36,459 nucleotides of DNA from Acetobacteraceae bacterium (GTDB lineage: Bacteria; Pseudomonadota; Alphaproteobacteria; Acetobacterales; Acetobacteraceae). The notes beneath the pieces were generated by a model. That model did no database searches, had not been told where the DNA came from, and saw nothing but the letters and a program-made list of their open reading frames with translations. The stretch's first letter is position 1. Each line of letters starts with the position of its first letter. The DNA is taken from contig JALHQB010000051.1 of assembly GCA_022842185.1 (NCBI GenBank), positions 1 through 36,459 on the forward strand, written 5' to 3'. The position numbers and the translations under genes were made by a program. Below are positions 33,281 through 36,459 of the stretch, one piece after another.

Positions 33281-34674
33281 TGGCCGAGACATTCGACCTG
33301 GTGGTGGTGGGCGGCGGCCCCGGCGGCTATGTCGCGGCCATCCGCGCCAGCCAGCTGAAGATGAAGGTCGCGCTGGTCGAGCGCGAGAACCTCGGCGGCA
33401 TCTGCCTCAACTGGGGCTGCATCCCGACCAAGGCGCTGCTCAAGGCGTCCGAGATCAACCACATGCTGCACAGCCTCGATGCCTATGGCTTCGCGGTGGA
33501 CAATCCGCGCTTCGACTTCGCCAAGGTGATCAAGCGGTCGCGCAATGTCGCCAATCAGCTGTCCTCCGGCGTGAAGGGGCTGATGAAGAAGCACAAGATC
33601 ACGGTGTTCGACGGGCACGGGAAGCTTGCCGGCCCGGGCAAGATCGCGGTCAACAAGGATGGCAAGCCGGTCGCGGAGGTTGCCGCGAAGAACATCATCC
33701 TGGCGACCGGCGCGCGCGCCCGCGTGCTGCCGGGGATGGAGCCGGACGGCAAGCTGATCTGGTCTTACCGCGAGGCCCTGGTGCCGGATGCGCTGCCGAA
33801 AAAGCTGATCGTCATCGGCTCGGGCGCGATCGGGTCGGAATTCGCGTCCTTCTACCTCAACATGGGGTCCGAGGTGACGCTGATCGAGGTGATGGATCGC
33901 ATCCTGCCGGTCGAGGATGCCGAGGTGTCCGCCTTCGTGCAGAAGGCCTTCGTCAAGCAGGGCATGAAGGTCATCACCGGTGCCAAGGTGCAGGGAGTCC
34001 GCAAGGAAGCCGGTGGCGTGGCGGCGATCATCGAGGCCGATGGCAAGGTGACCGAGATCAAGGCCGACCGGCTGATCTCCGCGGTCGGCATCGTCGGCAA
34101 TGTCGAGGATCTCGGCCTTGAGGGCACCAAGGTGAAGGTGGACCGCACCCATGTGGTCATCGACGGCTATGGCCGCACCGGGGAGCCGGGGGTCTATGCA
34201 ATCGGCGATCTCGCCGGTGCGCCCTGGCTGGCGCACAAGGCGATGCATGAAGCCGTGATCGTGGTCGATGCCATCGCCGGCAAGCACCCGCATGAGATGG
34301 ATGTGACGAACATCCCTGGCTGCACCTATTGCCGCCCGCAGGTGGCCTCGGTGGGGCTGACGGAGGCTGCCGCCAAGGCTGCCGGGCATGAGGTCCGCGT
34401 CGGTCGCTTCCCCTTCATCGGCAATGGCAAGGCGATCGCGCTGGGCGAGCCTGAGGGCTTCGTGAAGACGGTGTTCGACGCCAAGACCGGCGCGATGCTG
34501 GGCGCCCACATGGTCGGCCCGGAGGTGACGGAGATGATCCAGGGCTACGGCATCGCCCGCACCTTGGAGACGACCGAGGCCGAACTGATGGCCACAGTCT
34601 TCCCACACCCGACCTTGTCCGAGGCGATGCACGAATCCGTCCTCGACGCCTACGGCCAGGTCCTGCACATCTGA
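33280..34674 (+). CDS. lpdA: Dihydrolipoamide dehydrogenase, E3
   Basis: 464 residues from ATG 33280, with AGGGGAG at 33265-33271; a longer frame from 33220 lies within the acetyltransferase gene. Flavoprotein that reoxidises dihydrolipoamide with NAD. FAD motif GGGPGG (11-16); redox-active disulfide C42-LNWG-C47; NAD motif GSGAIGSEFASFY (about 180-192); second FAD segment GVYAIGDLAGAPWLAHKAMH; C-terminal His-Glu pair in HPTLSEAMHES (about 443). It has no N-terminal lipoyl domain, unlike some E3 proteins. Being in the pdh operon, it serves this complex and possibly other 2-oxoacid dehydrogenases. Confidence 0.97.
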   Translation: MAETFDLVVVGGGPGGYVAAIRASQLKMKVALVERENLGGICLNWGCIPTKALLKASEINHMLHSLDAYGFAVDNPRFDFAKVIKRSRNVANQLSSGVKGLMKKHKITVFDGHGKLAGPGKIAVNKDGKPVAEVAAKNIILATGARARVLPGMEPDGKLIWSYREALVPDALPKKLIVIGSGAIGSEFASFYLNMGSEVTLIEVMDRILPVEDAEVSAFVQKAFVKQGMKVITGAKVQGVRKEAGGVAAIIEADGKVTEIKADRLISAVGIVGNVEDLGLEGTKVKVDRTHVVIDGYGRTGEPGVYAIGDLAGAPWLAHKAMHEAVIVVDAIAGKHPHEMDVTNIPGCTYCRPQVASVGLTEAAAKAAGHEVRVGRFPFIGNGKAIALGEPEGFVKTVFDAKTGAMLGAHMVGPEVTEMIQGYGIARTLETTEAELMATVFPHPTLSEAMHESVLDAYGQVLHI

Positions 34675-34712
34675 TCGTACGCAGGCGCTCCGCCCGGTGC
34701 GCCCGTGCAACG

Positions 34713-34758
34713 GCCAAAAATAGAAGGGGGGTCCGGGGGAATACTTTCCCCCGGCCTT
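34713..34758 (+). terminator. Repeat family C, single unit; hairpin between lpdA and lipA
   Basis: GCCAAAAATAGAAGGGGGGT followed by a perfect 9-bp stem CCGGGGGAA (34733-34741), loop TACT, TTCCCCCGG (34746-34754). It aligns over its length with the right arm of the 9404-9528 palindrome. It probably reduces read-through from lpdA into lipA. Confidence 0.65.
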
Positions 34759-34811
34759 AAACCTCGCCGAACTCAGGCTGACCCCCTATATGGCCCTCAT
34801 CGAGGCCCTTG

Positions 34812-35807
34812 ATGACCAGCACCACGCGTATCGAGATCGACCACCGCAAGACCCTCACGGGTGCCGACCGGCATCCGGAGAAGGCGCATCGCCCGGACAA
34901 CCCCATTCAGCGCAAGCCGTCCTGGATCCGGGTCAAGGCGCCGACGCACCCGATCTATCATGAGACGCGCAAGCTGATGCGCGACAGCAAGCTCGTGACG
35001 GTCTGCGAGGAAGCCGCCTGCCCGAATATCGGCGAGTGCTGGTCCCAGCGCCACGCGACCATGATGATCATGGGCGAGACCTGCACGCGGGCCTGTTCCT
35101 TCTGCAACGTCGCCACGGGCATCCCGAAGCCGCTCGATGCCGATGAACCGCGGCGGGTGGGGGAGGCGGTGGCGACGCTCGGCCTGCGGCATGTGGTCAT
35201 CACATCGGTGGATCGCGACGACCTGAAGGATGGCGGCGCGGAACATTTCGCCCAGACCATCCGCGCCATTCGCGCATCCGCGCCGGAGACGACGATCGAG
35301 ATCCTCACGCCGGATTTCCTGCGCAAGGATGGCGCGCTGGAGGTTGTGGTCGCCGCGCGGCCCGATGTGTTCAACCACAATCTGGAAACCGTGCCCGGTC
35401 TGTACCCGACCATCCGGCCCGGTGCGCGGTATTACCACTCGCTGCGGTTGCTGGACCGCGTGAAGCAGCTTGACCCGTCGATCTTCACCAAATCCGGCAT
35501 CATGGTCGGGCTAAGTGAGGAACGGATCGCGGTGTTGCAGGTGATGGACGACCTGCGGTCTGCCGATGTCGATTTCCTGACCATCGGCCAATACCTGCAG
35601 CCCAGTGTGAAGCACGCGGCGGTCGATCGCTTCGTCACGCCGGATGAATTCGAGGATTATGCCAAGACCGCGCGCGGCAAGGGCTTCCTGCTGGTCTCTG
35701 CGACGCCGCTGACGCGCAGCAGCTACCACGCCGACCGTGACTTTGCCGCGCTGCGGGATGCGCGGGAGGTAAAGCTGCGCGGCCGGCGCCTGGCCGCCGG
35801 CGACTGA
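34812..35807 (+). CDS. lipA: Lipoyl synthase
   Basis: 331 residues from ATG 34812 (a TTG codon directly precedes it; GAGG at 34802-34805). Radical-SAM enzyme that inserts two sulfurs into octanoyl groups on lipoyl domains. The auxiliary cluster motif is C65-x4-C70-x5-C76 (CEEAACPNIGEC); the radical-SAM cluster is C91-x3-C95-x2-C98 (CTRACSFC). The C-terminal RSSYHA (302-307) holds the serine that ligates the auxiliary cluster. VITSVDRDDLKDGGAEHF and FNHNLETVP are also canonical. Placing it after pdhABC-lpd links cofactor synthesis to the two lipoyl-domain proteins upstream. The next gene starts 1 base after its stop. Confidence 0.97.
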   Translation: MTSTTRIEIDHRKTLTGADRHPEKAHRPDNPIQRKPSWIRVKAPTHPIYHETRKLMRDSKLVTVCEEAACPNIGECWSQRHATMMIMGETCTRACSFCNVATGIPKPLDADEPRRVGEAVATLGLRHVVITSVDRDDLKDGGAEHFAQTIRAIRASAPETTIEILTPDFLRKDGALEVVVAARPDVFNHNLETVPGLYPTIRPGARYYHSLRLLDRVKQLDPSIFTKSGIMVGLSEERIAVLQVMDDLRSADVDFLTIGQYLQPSVKHAAVDRFVTPDEFEDYAKTARGKGFLLVSATPLTRSSYHADRDFAALRDAREVKLRGRRLAAGD

Positions 35808-35808
35808 C

Positions 35809-36288
35809 ATGCCGACGCATGCCGAGCGCAAGATCCTGCGCTACTCGCCCGAGCAGATGTTCGACCTGGTGGCCGATGTCCAACGCTACCCGGAATTCCT
35901 GCCCTGGTGCGTCGGCGCCCGGGTGCTGACGCGCACCGAGGACACGCTGACCGCCGACCTCACCATCGGCTTCAAGATGTTCCGCGAGACCTTCCGTTCG
36001 CGCGTCACCCTGGAACGCCCCGACCACGTCCACGTGACCTATGAGACCGGGCCGTTCCGCTATTTGAACAACCACTGGCGCTTCACCGCCGTCCCGCAGG
36101 GCTGCGAGGTCGATTTCTTCGTCGATTTCGAATTCAAGAGCCGGATCCTGCAACTGGCGATCGGCATGGTCTTCAACGAAGCGGTGCGGCTGATGGTGCG
36201 CGCCTTCGAACGCCGGGCGATGGTGCTGTACGGACGCAACACGGCACCGGCGGCTTCGGGTTCGCCGGCTCCCTCCGCGACAGGGTGA
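35809..36288 (+). CDS. Coq10/RatA-type START-domain protein
   Basis: 159 residues. The sequence MPTHAERKILRYSPEQMFDL, VADVQRYPEFLPWCVGARVL and the late LQLAIGMVFNEAVRLMVRAF are typical of the Coq10/RatA polyketide-cyclase-like family (START fold, one hydrophobic cavity). Coq10 binds ubiquinone and is needed for efficient respiration; E. coli RatA was described as a ribosome-association toxin. Its position directly after lipA, with a 1-base gap, is conserved in alphaproteobacteria and supports the Coq10-like reading. The last 15 residues are Ser/Ala/Pro-rich and probably disordered. Confidence 0.9.
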   Translation: MPTHAERKILRYSPEQMFDLVADVQRYPEFLPWCVGARVLTRTEDTLTADLTIGFKMFRETFRSRVTLERPDHVHVTYETGPFRYLNNHWRFTAVPQGCEVDFFVDFEFKSRILQLAIGMVFNEAVRLMVRAFERRAMVLYGRNTAPAASGSPAPSATG

Positions 36289-36297
36289 GGGGGCGCC

Positions 36298-36324
36298 TTG
36301 GAGAGGGGCGTCGCCCCTCTCCAA
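36298..36324 (+). terminator. Perfect 13-bp hairpin after coq10-like gene (left half of repeat B, copy 3)
   Basis: TTGGAGAGGGGCG (36298-36310), T, CGCCCCTCTCCAA (36312-36324), 10 bases after the stop. It is the first hairpin of repeat family B. The second hairpin is cut after its left arm CCAAAGGCC (36336-36344) by a different sequence beginning TAGAGCG. Confidence 0.75.
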
Positions 36325-36344
36325 ACCTCTCCCCACCAAAGGCC

Positions 36345-36459
36345 TAGAGCGTTTTCCCCCAAACTGGAATCACGGGTCTTCCGAAACGGGGTCGTGGTGT
36401 GATTCATAGGTCTCCGGCAGAGCAACCGGAGGCGGTGATGAGTTGGCGGCGCGGGCGGG
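36345..36459 (+). mobile_element. Probable left end of an IS630-type insertion sequence
   Basis: Starts at a TA (36345-36346) inside the loop of repeat B copy 3 and continues GAGCGTTTTCCCCCAAACTG. An inner inverted repeat GAATCAC (36367-36373) / GTGATTC (36399-36405) follows, then a ribosome site and an ORF start (36438). Insertion into TA is the hallmark of IS630/mariner elements. The right end lies outside the window, so this is inferred. Confidence 0.5.
36438..36459 (+). CDS. Start of a probable IS630-family transposase, truncated by the window edge
   Basis: ATG at 36438 with CCGGAGG at 36427-36433. Only seven codons are visible, reading MSWRRGR. From memory, IS630-type transposases of Roseomonas and relatives often begin MSWRRG followed by a tyrosine-serine-rich helix-turn-helix start. 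Seven residues cannot prove it; the call rests on the TA insertion context. Confidence 0.4.

Overview
The window is a very GC-rich bacterial chromosome segment. The order eno - ftsB - pdhA - pdhB (with its own lipoyl domain) - pdhC - lpd - lipA - coq10/ratA is a recognised alphaproteobacterial arrangement. The many orphan solute receptors (Bug/TctC, TAXI-TRAP, ABC) and the style of the intergenic repeats suggest a Roseomonas-like member of the Acetobacteraceae. That placement is inferred from gene content only; no rRNA or tRNA is present.

Left part (1-17.2 kb) is accessory metabolism and uptake. A repeat-rich helical protein runs off the left edge and follows a thiamine-diphosphate enzyme of the acetolactate-synthase type (both minus strand). 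Then come two orphan Bug/TctC receptors (plus). A minus-strand run follows: LysE exporter, exported intradiol-dioxygenase-like protein and a large DUF4139 protein. Next are a RidA protein, a family 5 ABC receptor (minus), a TAXI receptor with its fused TRAP permease, and an AapJ-like amino-acid receptor (plus). A 25-residue membrane peptide and 3-phosphoglycerate dehydrogenase (minus) close this part. There are five solute receptors but only one permease.

Middle part (17.2-25.4 kb): a truncated outer-membrane beta-barrel gene, a block of direct repeats, a translationally coupled DUF1800-DUF1501 pair (minus), a lone elongation factor G (plus, GTG start), a small exported cysteine-containing protein, a MaoC-like hot-dog protein (minus) and a lipoprotein (plus).

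Right part (25.4-36.5 kb) is core metabolism: enolase makes phosphoenolpyruvate; FtsB acts in division; the pdhABC-lpd genes encode the whole pyruvate dehydrogenase complex, with a SSAT-like acetyltransferase inserted between E2 and E3; LipA makes the lipoyl cofactor used by the two lipoyl domains of the complex; a Coq10/RatA START-domain protein follows. A putative glycosyltransferase on the opposite strand lies between ftsB and pdhA.

The most distinctive layer is intergenic. Three dispersed repeat families can be recognised by eye: (A) a ~105-110 bp two-hairpin element with TAGAGCG/CGCTCTA ends, (B) a twin-hairpin terminator-like element, and (C) a G-tract hairpin unit that also occurs as a 125 bp head-to-head palindrome. 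At the right edge, a copy of B is cut exactly at a TA in its loop by what looks like the left end of an IS630-type insertion sequence. No CRISPR array, phage or obvious new defence system was found.
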